Positions 18,551 through 28,069 are shown, counted from the stretch's first letter. The stretch: 64,000 nt of DNA from Alistipes sp. (GCA_017936685.1 JAGBFA010000015.1:124001-188000), one strand, 5' to 3'. Translations and numbers: made by a program. The notes: generated by a model from the letters alone, not told the origin.

Positions 18551-20566
18551 TTATTTTACATTTTCGAGAGCCTCCTCGATGAGCTTGTCGTCGGTGAGGT
18601 TGGGCATGGTGACCTTCATCTCGGGCGTGCGCTCCATCTGACGGCGGATAGCGAACATCGCGCCCTCGTTGCGTGCCCAGCTGCGGCGTGCGATGCCGTT
18701 GTTGACGTCCCACATAAGCATCTCGCGTATGTGACGCTCCGAATCCTCCGAGCCGTCGATGACCATGCCGAAGCCGCCGTTTATCACCTCGCCCCAGCCT
18801 ACGCCGCCGCCGTTGTGGATCGATACCCACGTCGCGCCGCGGAACGAGTCGCCGATGACGTTATGCACGGCCATGTCGGCCGTAAACTGCGAACCGTCAT
18901 AAATATTAGAGGTCTCGCGATAGGGAGAGTCGGTACCCGACACGTCGTGATGGTCGCGGCCGAGCACCACCGGAGCCGACAGCTCGCCGCGACGCAGAGC
19001 CTCGTTGAAGGCCAGCGCGATACGCGTGCGACCCTCGCAGTCGGCATAGAGTATGCGCGCCTGAGAGCCTACCACCAGACGGTTTTGCGCCGCCTCGCGG
19101 ATCCAATGCAGGTTGTCGTAGAGCTGTCCGCGGATCTCTTCGGGAGCCGTGCGGTACATATCTTCGAGCACCTCGGCAGCCAGACGGTCGGTCGTGGCCA
19201 GATCCTCCTCCTTGCCCGAGGTGCAGACCCAGCGGAAGGGTCCGAAGCCGTAGTCGAAGAACATGGGACCCATGATATCCTGCACGTATGACGGATAGCG
19301 GAAGCGTCCGTCGGGCAGCAAGATGTCGGCACCGGCACGCGAAGCCTCCAACAGGAAGGCGTTGCCGTAGTCGAAGAAATACATGCCGCGCTCGGTCAGG
19401 CGGTTGATGGCTGCGGCCTGACGGCGCAGCGACTCGCGCACGCGCTCGTGGAACTCCTCGGGCTGCTCGGCCATCATGCGGTTGGACTCCTCGTAGCTGA
19501 GACCCACGGGATAGTAACCTCCCGCCCACGGATTGTGCAGCGAGGTCTGGTCGGAACCCAGATCGACGCGGATATCCTCGTCGGCCAGACGCTCCCACAG
19601 ATCGACCACGTTGCCCACGTATGCGAACGAGACGACCTCCTTCTGCTCGCAGGCACGTTTCACGCGCGGGATCAGCTCGTCGAGCGACGAATACATCTCG
19701 TCGACCCAGCCCTGCGCATGGCGTTTCTCGGCGGCCTTGATGTTGATCTCGGCCACGATGCTCACCACGCCCGAGATGTTGCCAGCCTTGGGCTGTGCGC
19801 CCGACATGCCGCCTAAACCCGACGACACGAACAACATGCCGCGAAGATCGGTCTGCCCCTCCGCAAGACGCTTGCGGGCGGCGTTCATCACAGTGATGGT
19901 AGTACCGTGAACGATACCCTGAGGACCTATATACATATAGGAGCCGGCCGTCATCTGACCGTACTGCGATACGCCCATGGCGTTGAACCGCTCCCAGTCG
20001 TCCTGGCTCGAATGGTTGGGAATGACCATGCCGTTGGTCACAACCACGCGCGGAGCGTCGGGGTGCGAGGGGAAGAGCCCCAGCGGGTGACCCGAATACA
20101 TCACCAGCGTCTGATTGTCGGTCATCTGCGACAGATATTGCATCGTCAGACGATACTGCGCCCAGTTCTGGAACACGGCACCGTTGCCGCCGTAGGTAAT
20201 AAGCTCGTGGGGGTGCTGCGCAACGGCCTTGTCGAGGTTGTTCTGGATCATCATCATAATGGCCGCAGCCTGACGCGAACGATGGGGATACTCGTCGATG
20301 GGACGGGCATACATCTCGTAGTCGGGGCGCAGACGATACATATAGATGCGGCCGTAGCGGCGCAGCTCCTCGGCGAACTCCGGAGCCAGCACGGCATGGT
20401 GCTTCTGCGGAAAGTAGCGCAGAGCGTTCTTCAACGCCAGCACCTTCTCGGCGGGCGTGAGTATCTCCTTGCGCTTGGGCGCATGATTGATCTGAGGATC
20501 GTATGGTTTGGGTGCCGGCAGCACGTCGGGAATACCGGCAGCTATCTCTTTCTGAAAATCGGTCAT
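18551..20566 (-). CDS. hutU: Urocanate hydratase
   Basis: 671 aa, the longer form common in Bacteroidetes (many bacterial HutU are about 555 aa). Catalyses the NAD-dependent hydration of urocanate to imidazolonepropionate. Recognisable blocks: TYGGNGAVFQNWAQYRLTM, MYSGHPLGLFPSHPDAPR, FVSSGLGGMSGAQPKAG, DQTSLHNPWAGGYYPVGLS and NGGGVGWGEVINGGFG. It begins 14 bases after the ftcD stop. Confidence 0.98.
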   Translation of the reverse strand: MTDFQKEIAAGIPDVLPAPKPYDPQINHAPKRKEILTPAEKVLALKNALRYFPQKHHAVLAPEFAEELRRYGRIYMYRLRPDYEMYARPIDEYPHRSRQAAAIMMMIQNNLDKAVAQHPHELITYGGNGAVFQNWAQYRLTMQYLSQMTDNQTLVMYSGHPLGLFPSHPDAPRVVVTNGMVIPNHSSQDDWERFNAMGVSQYGQMTAGSYMYIGPQGIVHGTTITVMNAARKRLAEGQTDLRGMLFVSSGLGGMSGAQPKAGNISGVVSIVAEINIKAAEKRHAQGWVDEMYSSLDELIPRVKRACEQKEVVSFAYVGNVVDLWERLADEDIRVDLGSDQTSLHNPWAGGYYPVGLSYEESNRMMAEQPEEFHERVRESLRRQAAAINRLTERGMYFFDYGNAFLLEASRAGADILLPDGRFRYPSYVQDIMGPMFFDYGFGPFRWVCTSGKEEDLATTDRLAAEVLEDMYRTAPEEIRGQLYDNLHWIREAAQNRLVVGSQARILYADCEGRTRIALAFNEALRRGELSAPVVLGRDHHDVSGTDSPYRETSNIYDGSQFTADMAVHNVIGDSFRGATWVSIHNGGGVGWGEVINGGFGMVIDGSEDSERHIREMLMWDVNNGIARRSWARNEGAMFAIRRQMERTPEMKVTMPNLTDDKLIEEALENVK

Positions 20567-20580
20567 TGAAGTAGTCTTGG

Positions 20581-22290
20581 TTATTGATTGATCTTATTCT
20601 CCACGGTAGCCAGTATTTCGGTCTCGGCACGCTGCGCCTCGGCCACTATGCGCTCGGCCTCGGCCACTAACTCGTCGGCCTTGGCACGGTCTTTCAGACC
20701 GGCGGCATTGATCTTCACATTGAGGCATGCGCCCATCACGGCACTGCGGGCGGCAAGAGCACCTACGCCGGCATCGGATACCGAATTGGGATTGCCCTCT
20801 TCGGCCATGGCGCGAACTATGTCGAATGCTGCATAGGCGGCCTTCATCGTGCGCAAAGGTACCTCCGTGGCATAGAGCGTAGCCTCTTGCAGCGCGGCAC
20901 TGCGGGCCGCTTTCTCCTCGTCGGTCGACTTGGGCATGGCGAACACGGCCATGATGCGGTTGAAGGCCTCGGTATCCTCGTCGACCAGATGCAGCAGCTC
21001 GGTCATCACGGCATGTCCCTTGTCGGCCCAATCCGAGAAGAACTCCCAACGCTCGTCCCAACCGGCCTTGTGAGCCGAGAGGTTGGCCACCATAGTGCCC
21101 AGAGCGGCACCCAATGCTCCCATATAGGCCGAGATCGAACCTCCGCCCGGGGCAGGCGACTCGCTGGCCGTCTCCTCGGCGAAATCGGTGCAGGTCATAT
21201 CCACAAGGCGACGCTTGCCGGCCGACTCCTCCTTTTCGAGGATATATTCGATAATCTTCTCCTCGGGCTTGAACTCTTTAAGTGTAGAGAGACCCATAGT
21301 CTCGATGGCGATGCGGATCAGCTCGCGCTCGGCGATACCCGTCGAACGCTGCTGCTTGTGCAGAAAATAGCGTCCGGCCTCAACCAGCGCGCGCTTGGGG
21401 ATAAGACCCACGATCTCGGTGCCCGTAACACGCACGCCGCGGGCATCGGCCGCACGGCACACCTCGTCGAAGGCGACATGCAGCGGCGTAACCGACAGAT
21501 CGGTCATGTTCATCGACACCTGCGCGATGCCGTACTCCTCGATGAACCAGCCGATGGCCTTGCAGCATTTGAGCGTACCGGGCTTCATCACCGTATTGCC
21601 GTCAGCGTCCTTGACGATCTTGCCCGTGATGGGATTACCCTCGCGCACGGGACGACCCTTCTCGCGCACGTCGAAAGCGATGGCATTGGCGCGGCGCGTA
21701 GAGGTGGTATTGAGGTTATAGTTGACGGCCACAAGAAAATCGCGCGCACCGACTGCGGTAGCTCCCGTGCGAGCCACGCCCTCGTCGAATGGACGCGCTC
21801 CGAAGTCGGGTGCCTTCTTCTCGTCGGCGAGCTTCTCGGGCAGAGCCTCGTACTCGCCGGCACGGCACACGGCCAGATTCTTGCGCTCGGGCGTAAATGC
21901 CGCAGCCTCGTAGCAGTAGGTCGGCACCTTCAACTCGTCGGCGATGCGCTCGGCCAGCTTGCGTGCCATGGCGGCGCACTCTTCGAGCGTAACGCCCGCA
22001 ACGGGGATAAGCGGCAGCACGTCGCAAGCACCCATTCTCGGGTGAGCACCTTTGTGCTGGCGCATGTCGATCAGCTCGGTGGCACGGCGCACCGCCTCAA
22101 AGGCTGTCTCGACGACGGCTTCGGGGCTGCCGACGAACGTAACGACAGTGCGGTTGGTAGCCTCGCCCGGATCGACGTCGAGCAGTTTGACTCCCTCTGC
22201 TCTCTCGATAACTTCGGCTATCTGCCTGATGACCTCCTTGTCGCGTCCCTCGCTGAAATTGGGGACGCATTCGATGATTCGTTTCTCCAT
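20581..22290 (-). CDS. ftcD: Glutamate formimidoyltransferase / formimidoyl-tetrahydrofolate cyclodeaminase fusion
   Basis: 569 aa bifunctional enzyme like the vertebrate FTCD. Residues about 1-330 are the formiminotransferase domain (IIECVPNFSEGRDKEV, KGAHPRMGACDVLPL, NMTDLSVTPLH). Residues about 365-569 are the cyclodeaminase domain (PAPGGGSISAYMGALGAALGTMV). It transfers the formimino group of N-formiminoglutamate to tetrahydrofolate and then releases ammonia to give methenyl-THF, completing histidine breakdown to glutamate. First gene of the operon, preceded by a good promoter. Confidence 0.96.
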   Translation of the reverse strand: MEKRIIECVPNFSEGRDKEVIRQIAEVIERAEGVKLLDVDPGEATNRTVVTFVGSPEAVVETAFEAVRRATELIDMRQHKGAHPRMGACDVLPLIPVAGVTLEECAAMARKLAERIADELKVPTYCYEAAAFTPERKNLAVCRAGEYEALPEKLADEKKAPDFGARPFDEGVARTGATAVGARDFLVAVNYNLNTTSTRRANAIAFDVREKGRPVREGNPITGKIVKDADGNTVMKPGTLKCCKAIGWFIEEYGIAQVSMNMTDLSVTPLHVAFDEVCRAADARGVRVTGTEIVGLIPKRALVEAGRYFLHKQQRSTGIAERELIRIAIETMGLSTLKEFKPEEKIIEYILEKEESAGKRRLVDMTCTDFAEETASESPAPGGGSISAYMGALGAALGTMVANLSAHKAGWDERWEFFSDWADKGHAVMTELLHLVDEDTEAFNRIMAVFAMPKSTDEEKAARSAALQEATLYATEVPLRTMKAAYAAFDIVRAMAEEGNPNSVSDAGVGALAARSAVMGACLNVKINAAGLKDRAKADELVAEAERIVAEAQRAETEILATVENKINQ

Positions 22291-22324
22291 AGTATGATAT
22301 GATATTATTTCGTAATTTCCTTTT

Positions 22325-22332
22325 CAAATATA
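22325..22332 (-). promoter_or_regulatory. Promoter of the ftcD-hutU-hutH-hutI operon
   Basis: Minus strand TATATTTG matches TAnnTTTG, 34 bases before the ftcD ATG. A TTG element lies 18 bases further upstream (22354-22352), near the expected -33 spacing. Confidence 0.65.
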
Positions 22333-22452
22333 ATAAAAATCGGTCATATGGCAATGATATGTCGAAAAACATTGATAAAAATTTACATTCCGTTATCGTC
22401 GGGCGGCGATTTTATGCGTCACCGCCGGTTTTCGCCGCAGCACGCAACATTT

Positions 22453-22483
22453 CGCCCCGAAAGAAGAGAACTCTTTCGGGGCG
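22453..22483 (-). terminator. Hairpin terminator downstream of gpmA
   Basis: 11-bp perfect stem CGCCCCGAAAG with a 9-base loop, 27 bases after the gpmA stop. The T-run (ATTTTTC) lies on the plus-strand side. Confidence 0.7.
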
Positions 22484-22510
22484 ATTTTTCGGCTAACGGC
22501 CGAGTATCGT

Positions 22511-23257
22511 CTATTCGGTTTTGCCCTGTGCGGCGACGGCCGCCATGCTTCGGGCGATGCGGTCGGCATCGCCCAAAAAGTAATCGCGCACAAGATCGAG
22601 CCGCCTGTCGAACTCGAATACGTATGGCACGGCCGTGGGAAGATTCAGTTCGACGATTTCGTCGTCGGAGATATTTTTCAGACGCTTGACTATGCCGCGC
22701 AGCGAATTGCCGTGAGCCACCACCAAAAGCGTATCGCAGCGGACGAGCTCGGGAAAGATGACGCAATCCCAATAAGGCATGGCGCGCGCCACCGTATCGC
22801 GCAGCGACTCCGTTACAGGCAGCAGACTCTCGGGCACGCCGGCATAACGCTTGTCGAAGCGCGGATTGCGATTGTCGAAATCCGACAGCGGCTCGGGTGC
22901 CACATTGTAGCTGCGCCGCCACCGCTTAACCTGCTCGTCGCCGTAACGACGGGCGGTCTCGCGCTTATCGAGCCCCTGCAAAGCCCCATAGTGCTTTTCG
23001 TTGAGCCGCCACGACTTCTCGACGGGTATCCAGTCGGCATCGAGCACGCGCAGCACATGGTCGAGCGTATGCACCGCCCGTTTGAGATAGGAGGTATAGG
23101 CCTTGTCGAATACGAAACCCTCCTTATGCAGCAGCTCGCCGGCAGCCTCGGCCTCCCGAACGCCCTCGTCGGTCAGATCGACATCGGTCCAGCCCGTAAA
23201 CCTGTTTTCCCTGTTCCACAGACTCTCGCCGTGGCGCAGCAATACTATGCGTTTCAT
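22511..23257 (-). CDS. gpmA: 2,3-bisphosphoglycerate-dependent phosphoglycerate mutase
   Basis: 248 aa. Interconverts 3- and 2-phosphoglycerate in glycolysis and gluconeogenesis. The catalytic phosphohistidine motif LLRHGES is at residues 6-12. [40 protein letters not shown] and [12 protein letters not shown], with the second active-site histidine, are all present. Cytoplasmic. Single gene with its own terminator. Confidence 0.97.
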   Translation of the reverse strand: MKRIVLLRHGESLWNRENRFTGWTDVDLTDEGVREAEAAGELLHKEGFVFDKAYTSYLKRAVHTLDHVLRVLDADWIPVEKSWRLNEKHYGALQGLDKRETARRYGDEQVKRWRRSYNVAPEPLSDFDNRNPRFDKRYAGVPESLLPVTESLRDTVARAMPYWDCVIFPELVRCDTLLVVAHGNSLRGIVKRLKNISDDEIVELNLPTAVPYVFEFDRRLDLVRDYFLGDADRIARSMAAVAAQGKTE

Positions 23258-23371
23258 GATTGTCAGATTTCAATGCTCAGTTTATTACGGCCGTAAGCGC
23301 AAAAGACATGCCTCAACCATAGGCACCGGAGACGATCGTCGCAGCGATTTGGCGACGACGATTATTTTAAT

Positions 23372-23379
23372 TAAATTTG
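23372..23379 (+). promoter_or_regulatory. -7 promoter box (TAAATTTG) directly before a start codon
   Basis: Perfect TAnnTTTG ending only 6 bases before the ATG of the HAD gene. Transcription would start at or beside the start codon. Confidence 0.55.
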
Positions 23380-23385
23380 CGAACC

Positions 23386-24162
23386 ATGATAAAGGCTGTA
23401 TTTTTCGACATAGACGGCACGTTGGTGAGTTTCAAGACCCACCGCATTCCCGACTCCGCCAAGCAGGCTCTCGCACGTCTGCGCGCCAAAGGCATACGGC
23501 TCTTCATCGCTACCGGCCGCCACCCGTTGGGAGTGGACAATCTGGGCGACGAGACATTCGACGGCTACATATACATGAACGGCGGATTGTGCCGATTGGG
23601 CGACGAGGTCATCTACCGCAATCCGCTCGATCCGGTCTCGGTCGGCCGGCTGATCGATGCACTGGCCTCAACCGACATATCGTGCGTATTCGACACGGAA
23701 GATGCGTGGTATGTCAATCGTGTGAACGAGCGCGTAAAGGCCATGAACGCCATGATAGCGGTGGATATACCTGTCATCGACCTCGAACTGTTGCGCGGCG
23801 TGCCAATCTATCAGATCACGCCCTATCTGTCGAGCGACGAAGCGTGGCGCGTATTGCAGCACATGCCCGAGGCAAAGCAGACGCGATGGTGCGAACCCAT
23901 ATTCGACATCAATCCGCAGAACGGCGGAAAGGGACATGCCATCGTGCATATGGCACGGCACATGGGCATAGACATATCGCAGACAATGGCGTTCGGCGAC
24001 GGAGGCAACGACGTGGATATGATACGCAGCGTCGGTTGGGGCGTAGCCATGGGTAATGCCACCGACGAGCTGAAAACCGCGGCCGACTACGTGACCGCAG
24101 CAATCGACGACGACGGAATAGCCCGTGCCGTTGAACACTTCGAGAAGTTAGGAATATTATAA
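23386..24162 (+). CDS. Cof-type HAD-superfamily phosphatase
   Basis: 258 aa. Haloacid-dehalogenase phosphatase of the Cof/YbiV subgroup: motif I VFFDIDGTLVS (nucleophile Asp), motif II ATGRH, and motifs III/IV ending FGDGGNDVDMI, with a C2-type cap domain in the middle. These enzymes dephosphorylate sugar phosphates, nucleotides or flavin precursors; this substrate is unknown. I chose the ATG at 23386, which gives the usual MIKAVFFD start, over an in-frame TTG three codons upstream. Confidence 0.9.
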   Translation: MIKAVFFDIDGTLVSFKTHRIPDSAKQALARLRAKGIRLFIATGRHPLGVDNLGDETFDGYIYMNGGLCRLGDEVIYRNPLDPVSVGRLIDALASTDISCVFDTEDAWYVNRVNERVKAMNAMIAVDIPVIDLELLRGVPIYQITPYLSSDEAWRVLQHMPEAKQTRWCEPIFDINPQNGGKGHAIVHMARHMGIDISQTMAFGDGGNDVDMIRSVGWGVAMGNATDELKTAADYVTAAIDDDGIARAVEHFEKLGIL

Positions 24163-24195
24163 AGGCAACTGCCGAAGCCCACCTCCGGACAAAGA

Positions 24196-24951
24196 TTATC
24201 GGGTTGCCCGACGGGCGCGTTTGGCCATGGCCGAAGCGAACACGAAATCGTTCAGCTCGGCATTGTCAGCATCTAAAATATCGTCTTTGGTACCCTCCCA
24301 CCACTTGCGGCCTTCATGTATGTAGACGATCTTCTCGCCGATCTCCATGACGGAGTTCATATCGTGGGTATTGATGATGGTCGTTATGTTGTACTCGCGC
24401 GTGATGTCGTGTATGAGGTTGTCGATCACTACGGACGTTTGCGGGTCGAGACCGGAGTTAGGCTCGTCGCAGAAGAGATAGCGCGGGTTCATGACTATGG
24501 CGCGCGCAATAGCCACACGCTTGATCATGCCGCCGCTCAGCTCCGACGGATAGAGACGGTCGGCACCTTGCAGGCGCACGCGTTCCAGACAGAATGCCAC
24601 ACGCTCAATCTTCTCGGCCTCCGACTGATCGGTGAACAGATCTAACGGCAGCTTGACATTCTCCACCACCGTCGACGAATCGAGCAACGCCCCGCCCTGG
24701 AAGATCATGCCTATATCCTTGCGAATAGCCTTGCGCTGTTTGAAGGTAAGGTGCGTATAGCACACGTCGTCGTAATACACGGCGCCCGAGTCGACCTCGT
24801 GCAATCCGACCAGCGATTTGAGCAGCACGGTCTTGCCCGAGCCGCTGCGACCTATTATAAGGTTGGTCTTGCCCGTCTCGAACTCCACCGAGATATCGTC
24901 GAGCACGGTACGTCCCTCGAACGACTTGGATATGTGGTCGGCCTTGATCAT
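24196..24951 (-). CDS. mlaF: Mla-type lipid-transport ABC ATPase
   Basis: 251 aa from the ATG at 24951. ATPase of the MlaFE/MCE phospholipid transport complex at the inner membrane. Walker A is GRSGSGKT, the signature is LSGGMIKRVAIARA and Walker B is YLFCDEPNSGLDP, with an H-loop in NTHDMNS. The glycine/methionine signature LSGGM is typical of the Mla/Ttg2 ATPases. The start overlaps the mlaE stop by four bases. An upstream ATG at 25071 would run through mlaE and is unlikely. No mlaD follows within the visible operon. Confidence 0.92.
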   Translation of the reverse strand: MIKADHISKSFEGRTVLDDISVEFETGKTNLIIGRSGSGKTVLLKSLVGLHEVDSGAVYYDDVCYTHLTFKQRKAIRKDIGMIFQGGALLDSSTVVENVKLPLDLFTDQSEAEKIERVAFCLERVRLQGADRLYPSELSGGMIKRVAIARAIVMNPRYLFCDEPNSGLDPQTSVVIDNLIHDITREYNITTIINTHDMNSVMEIGEKIVYIHEGRKWWEGTKDDILDADNAELNDFVFASAMAKRARRATR

Positions 24952-25691
24952 ACCAAAAGGATTTGCGTTAATATCAAGTTGAATATCATGATGACGATCG
25001 AGCTGGCCACCACGGCGCGCGTCGAGGCGCGTCCCACCTCCAACGAGTTGCCGTTGGCATAGTATCCGCAAAAGGCCGAGATCGAGGTGATGATGAATGC
25101 GAACACGGCACTCTTTATAAGCGAATAGGTGATCGAATACGGGAGGAAGGCATAGTGCATGCCCTCGATATAGTCGCCCGGGATCATTATGCCCGTCAGA
25201 TAGGCGATGGCGTAACCGCCCACGCAGCCGATGAAGATGCTGAGCAGCGTCAGCAGCGGGAAGAAGAGCACCGTAGCCACGATCTTTGGAAGAATCAGAT
25301 ACGAGGCCGAATTGACACCCATGATCTCCAAGGCATCGATCTGCTCGGTGATACGCATGGTGCCGATCTCCGAAGCGATGTTCGAACCGACCTTACCGGC
25401 CAGAATCAACGCCACCACCGTCGACGAGAACTCCAACACCATCGTCTCGCGCGTGGCATAGCCGATGAGGTATTGCGGGATAAACGGCGATTCGAGCGAG
25501 ATTGACATCTGCAACGTCACCACCGCTCCGATAAACACGGAGATGATGGCCGTCAGAGGTATGGAGCCTAAACCCAGAGCCTCCATCTCGAAAATGATCC
25601 GCTCGCGATATATACGCATCTTCTCCGGGCGGGAAAAGACCTTGCCCAGAAGCATGAAATAGCGTCCCGTAAGTTCCAGAATCTTTATCAC
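24948..25691 (-). CDS. mlaE: MlaE-type permease of a lipid-transport ABC system
   Basis: 247 aa, about five membrane helices. The MlaE/YrbE signature runs through the protein: MEALGLGSIPLTAIISVFIG, LILAGKVGSNIASEIGTM and EQIDALEIMGVNS, with the elbow-helix region before TM1. It partners the ATPase encoded by the overlapping downstream gene to move phospholipids between membranes. The upstream neighbour is a DUF4834 gene 12 bases away, so the three are likely one transcript. Confidence 0.93.
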   Translation of the reverse strand: MIKILELTGRYFMLLGKVFSRPEKMRIYRERIIFEMEALGLGSIPLTAIISVFIGAVVTLQMSISLESPFIPQYLIGYATRETMVLEFSSTVVALILAGKVGSNIASEIGTMRITEQIDALEIMGVNSASYLILPKIVATVLFFPLLTLLSIFIGCVGGYAIAYLTGIMIPGDYIEGMHYAFLPYSITYSLIKSAVFAFIITSISAFCGYYANGNSLEVGRASTRAVVASSIVIMIFNLILTQILLV

Positions 25692-25703
25692 GTTCGCCCG
25701 ATT

Positions 25704-26129
25704 TTATTGTTTGTCATTGTCGTCGACCTCCTCGAAATCGACATAATCGCCTACATTGTCGCTCACGCGCTTCTGCCTGGCACGGCCGGTGCCATGCACC
25801 CTCACCTCGCCCTCGCCGCTATTGCTGCGGCTGCGCGAGAAGCCGCCCCACGCTCCGCCGCGGTGACCACCCTGTGCTCCGGCCGAGCCGGTGTCGGCCC
25901 CGAAGCGATCGCGCATCTGATTGCGCATAGATCGCAGACGCCATGCCATAGAACCGAACATCACCAGACCTAAGATCAACAGCACCAATATTATGTAGAA
26001 TATGACCGTGAATACCGATTTCAACAGCCACGGTGCCGCAATGGCACAAACCAGCAACAATGTGCAAAATATCGGGTTACGCTCGACAAATGCCGCCAAT
26101 GCGTAAAATATGAGTTTCAATTTGTTCAT
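25704..26129 (-). CDS. DUF4834-family small membrane protein
   Basis: 141 aa starting MNKLKLIFYALAAFVERNP. Two hydrophobic segments (about 17-35 and 38-60) are followed by a basic, then Gly/Ser/Arg-rich low-complexity tail ending in an acidic stretch (YVDFEEVDDNDK). This layout matches the DUF4834 family of Bacteroidales. Function unknown. It precedes mlaE by 12 bases, suggesting a link with envelope lipid transport; that link is inference. The frame opens far upstream through a repeat region, which I excluded. A promoter box lies at 26253-26246. Confidence 0.75.
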   Translation of the reverse strand: MNKLKLIFYALAAFVERNPIFCTLLLVCAIAAPWLLKSVFTVIFYIILVLLILGLVMFGSMAWRLRSMRNQMRDRFGADTGSAGAQGGHRGGAWGGFSRSRSNSGEGEVRVHGTGRARQKRVSDNVGDYVDFEEVDDNDKQ

Positions 26130-26245
26130 CTCAATAATATTCCAGACATGACCAACAGCTGCCGCCGCTGCACCGCTGCGCATTGCCACCTGCAATGCTC
26201 GCGAGAACCCGTATCGACGGCCACGCTCATGCCTGCATTCGATGG

Positions 26246-26253
26246 CAAAGATA
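26246..26253 (-). promoter_or_regulatory. Promoter box (TATCTTTG) of DUF4834-mlaE-mlaF
   Basis: Perfect TAnnTTTG on the minus strand, fused directly to the first unit of the A-type repeat. Confidence 0.55.
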
Positions 26254-26374
26254 CGAATAAGTGAGGGCAAAAGCAAATTCATTTGCATTTTGCCGAACGG
26301 AAGTATCTTCGGCGCAGCCAAAGTACGAATAAGTGAGGGCAATACCAAATTTATTTGAGTATTGCCCAGCGAGA
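26246..26374. repeat. A-type tandem repeat, locus 1 (two units)
   Basis: Two units with the shared start ACGAATAAGTGAG and the later GTATCTTCGGCG. Each unit contains a hairpin whose arms differ between units but still pair: GGCAAAAGCAAAT/ATTTGCATTTTGCC in unit 1, GGGCAATAC/GTATTGCCC in unit 2. Confidence 0.8.
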
Positions 26375-26421
26375 TTGTCATGTCGAACGCCAGTGAGACA
26401 TCTGTGAACGGCAAAACCACT

Positions 26422-26550
26422 CTGTCACTCCGAGGAGCCGCAGGCGACGTGGGAGTCTCGCCGACGGGAGCGTGTTTCGGTGCACATGAATTTGTCGGTT
26501 CCGAAAGAGATTCTCACGTCGCAGTCGCAGACCGCTCCTCAGAATGACAG
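26422..26550. repeat. B-type palindromic interspersed element, copy 1
   Basis: Imperfect inverted repeat from CTGTCACTCCGAGGAGC to GCTCCTCAGAATGACAG. Each half contains GAGGAGC-core-GCGACGTG. The cores are CGCAG (left) and AGTCGCAGACC (right), both self-complementary. Confidence 0.85.
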
Positions 26551-26649
26551 GGTGGGTATATCGTCATCGCACATCGTTCCCAACCAGATTCTTCACTTCA
26601 TTCAGAATGACAACATGATGTAAATAGTCTCCAAAGATCTATGCGCCAC

Positions 26650-26772
26650 TTTTTTCGTCAAAAGACGTTAGTAGCAACGCAAACGACGTGAGGACGGATA
26701 GGCTGTACTCGACGTACTGCCTATTCGGACGAACGAGTGCGCGGAAGCTAATGACGCCTTTTCACGAAAAAA
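26650..26772. repeat. D-type hairpin element, copy 1
   Basis: About 123 bp, bounded by TTTTTTCGTCAAAA and TTTTCACGAAAAAA. The inner stem CGGATAGGC (26695-26703) pairs with GCCTATTCG (26719-26727) around a GTAC-loop-GTAC tip. Confidence 0.85.
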
Positions 26773-26859
26773 GCACGAAAAAGAGGATAAATTGTTTATA
26801 AATATATGCAATACATATTGCATCTCGAATAGGGCACACATACCTTTGCAACATAGTTT

Positions 26860-26867
26860 TAACTTTG
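26860..26867 (+). promoter_or_regulatory. -7 promoter box (TAACTTTG) for the aminotransferase gene
   Basis: Perfect TAnnTTTG, 14 bases upstream of the ATG. A second match (TACCTTTG) lies at 26841-26848. Confidence 0.6.
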
Positions 26868-26881
26868 CAACTCGCATAATT

Positions 26882-28069
26882 ATGGCAAATCCCATCGACA
26901 TCAGACGCTCGCACCGACTCGACGGAACGGGCGAATACTATTTTTCGCGCAAGCTGCGCGAGATCGCCCAAATAGAGGCACAGACAGGACGATCGATAAT
27001 AAAACTCGCCATGGGCAGCCCAGACATGCCGCCGCACAGATCGGTAATCGAACGACTGATAAAAGAGGTGCAGCGTCCGGAGGTGCATAAATACATGTCG
27101 TTCAAGGGTGAGCCTGTTTTGCGGGAGGCGTTTGCGAAGTGGTACGACCGCTGGTACGGCGTGAAGCTGGACGCACAGAACGAAGTGCTGCCGCTCATTG
27201 GCTCCAAGGAGGGCATCATGCATCTGTGCATGACATTCTTAGATCATGGCGACGAGGTGCTCGTGCCCGATCCGGGTTATGCGACATACAGCGCGGCGGT
27301 GCGTCTGGCCGGAGGCGTATTACGCCCGTACCGGCTCACCGAGCAAAACGACTTCTATCCCGATCTCGAAGAGATAGAACATCACGGAGTGGAACGGGTG
27401 AAGATGATGATAGTCAACTATCCCGGCATGCCTACGGGACAGCGACCCACACGCGAACTGTTCGAGCGCATCATAGCGTTCGGCAGACGGCACAACATAC
27501 TTGTGATTCACGACAACCCATACGGTTTTATTCGCAACACTGACTCACCGATGAGCATACTCTCGGTCGACGGCGCACGCGAGGTGGCGTTGGAGATGAA
27601 CTCGCTCTCGAAAGGCCACTCCATGGCGGGTTGGCGCGTGGGCGTTCTGGTCGGACGCAAAGAGTGGATCGACGAGGTGCTGACATTCAAGAGCAATATG
27701 GACACGGGCATGTTCTACCCTATTCAGGCGGCGGCCGAGACAGCACTATCGCTCGGTGAGGAGTGGTTCAAAGAGCTGAACGACATATACTATGCTCGCG
27801 AACGTTGCGGATACGAGCTGCTCGACGCACTGGGTTGCAGCTACCGGCCGCACCAAGCGGGATTATTTATATGGGCACGCATACCCGACGATTTCGAGGG
27901 CGACGGTTACGACTTCTCCGATGCCGTCATGGAGTGCTGCGATGTCTTTCTGACACCCGGCGGTATATTCGGCGAGCAGGGACGCCGCTATGTACGCATC
28001 ACGCTGTGCTGTTCGGAGGAGCTGCTGCGCCGCGCAACGGAGAACATTAAAGCGCGCTGGCACAGATAG
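26882..28069 (+). CDS. Class I/II PLP-dependent aminotransferase
   Basis: 395 aa. Fold type I aminotransferase: substrate-domain start KLAMGSPDMPPH, cofactor-binding VPDPGYATY and NYPGMPTGQ, Asp in VIHDNPYG, and the Schiff-base lysine in MNSLSKGHSMAGWRVG. The overall look resembles the DapL/alanine-type subgroup of Bacteroidales aminotransferases, but the substrate cannot be fixed from sequence. Cytoplasmic. I chose the ATG at 26882 (MANPIDIRRSHR), which follows a good promoter; an upstream in-frame ATG would include promoter sequence. It converges with msrAB across a terminator. Confidence 0.9.
   Translation: MANPIDIRRSHRLDGTGEYYFSRKLREIAQIEAQTGRSIIKLAMGSPDMPPHRSVIERLIKEVQRPEVHKYMSFKGEPVLREAFAKWYDRWYGVKLDAQNEVLPLIGSKEGIMHLCMTFLDHGDEVLVPDPGYATYSAAVRLAGGVLRPYRLTEQNDFYPDLEEIEHHGVERVKMMIVNYPGMPTGQRPTRELFERIIAFGRRHNILVIHDNPYGFIRNTDSPMSILSVDGAREVALEMNSLSKGHSMAGWRVGVLVGRKEWIDEVLTFKSNMDTGMFYPIQAAAETALSLGEEWFKELNDIYYARERCGYELLDALGCSYRPHQAGLFIWARIPDDFEGDGYDFSDAVMECCDVFLTPGGIFGEQGRRYVRITLCCSEELLRRATENIKARWHR

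Larger units (their letters stand above)
26130..26881. other. Long intergenic region made of interspersed repeats (locus 1)
   Basis: 752 bases without a convincing gene. It holds, in order, an A-type tandem pair (26246-26374), a B-type palindromic element (26422-26550), a short element resembling ATTCTTCAC...AGAATGAC (26588-26610), a D-type hairpin element (26650-26772), and then the aminotransferase promoter. Short open frames here are repeat sequence. Confidence 0.8.

Noticed and set aside
26246..26772. Intergenic repeats considered as an insertion sequence
   Set aside because: No transposase frame, no target-site duplication identified; the units are small hairpins. A MITE-like origin remains possible for the D element.
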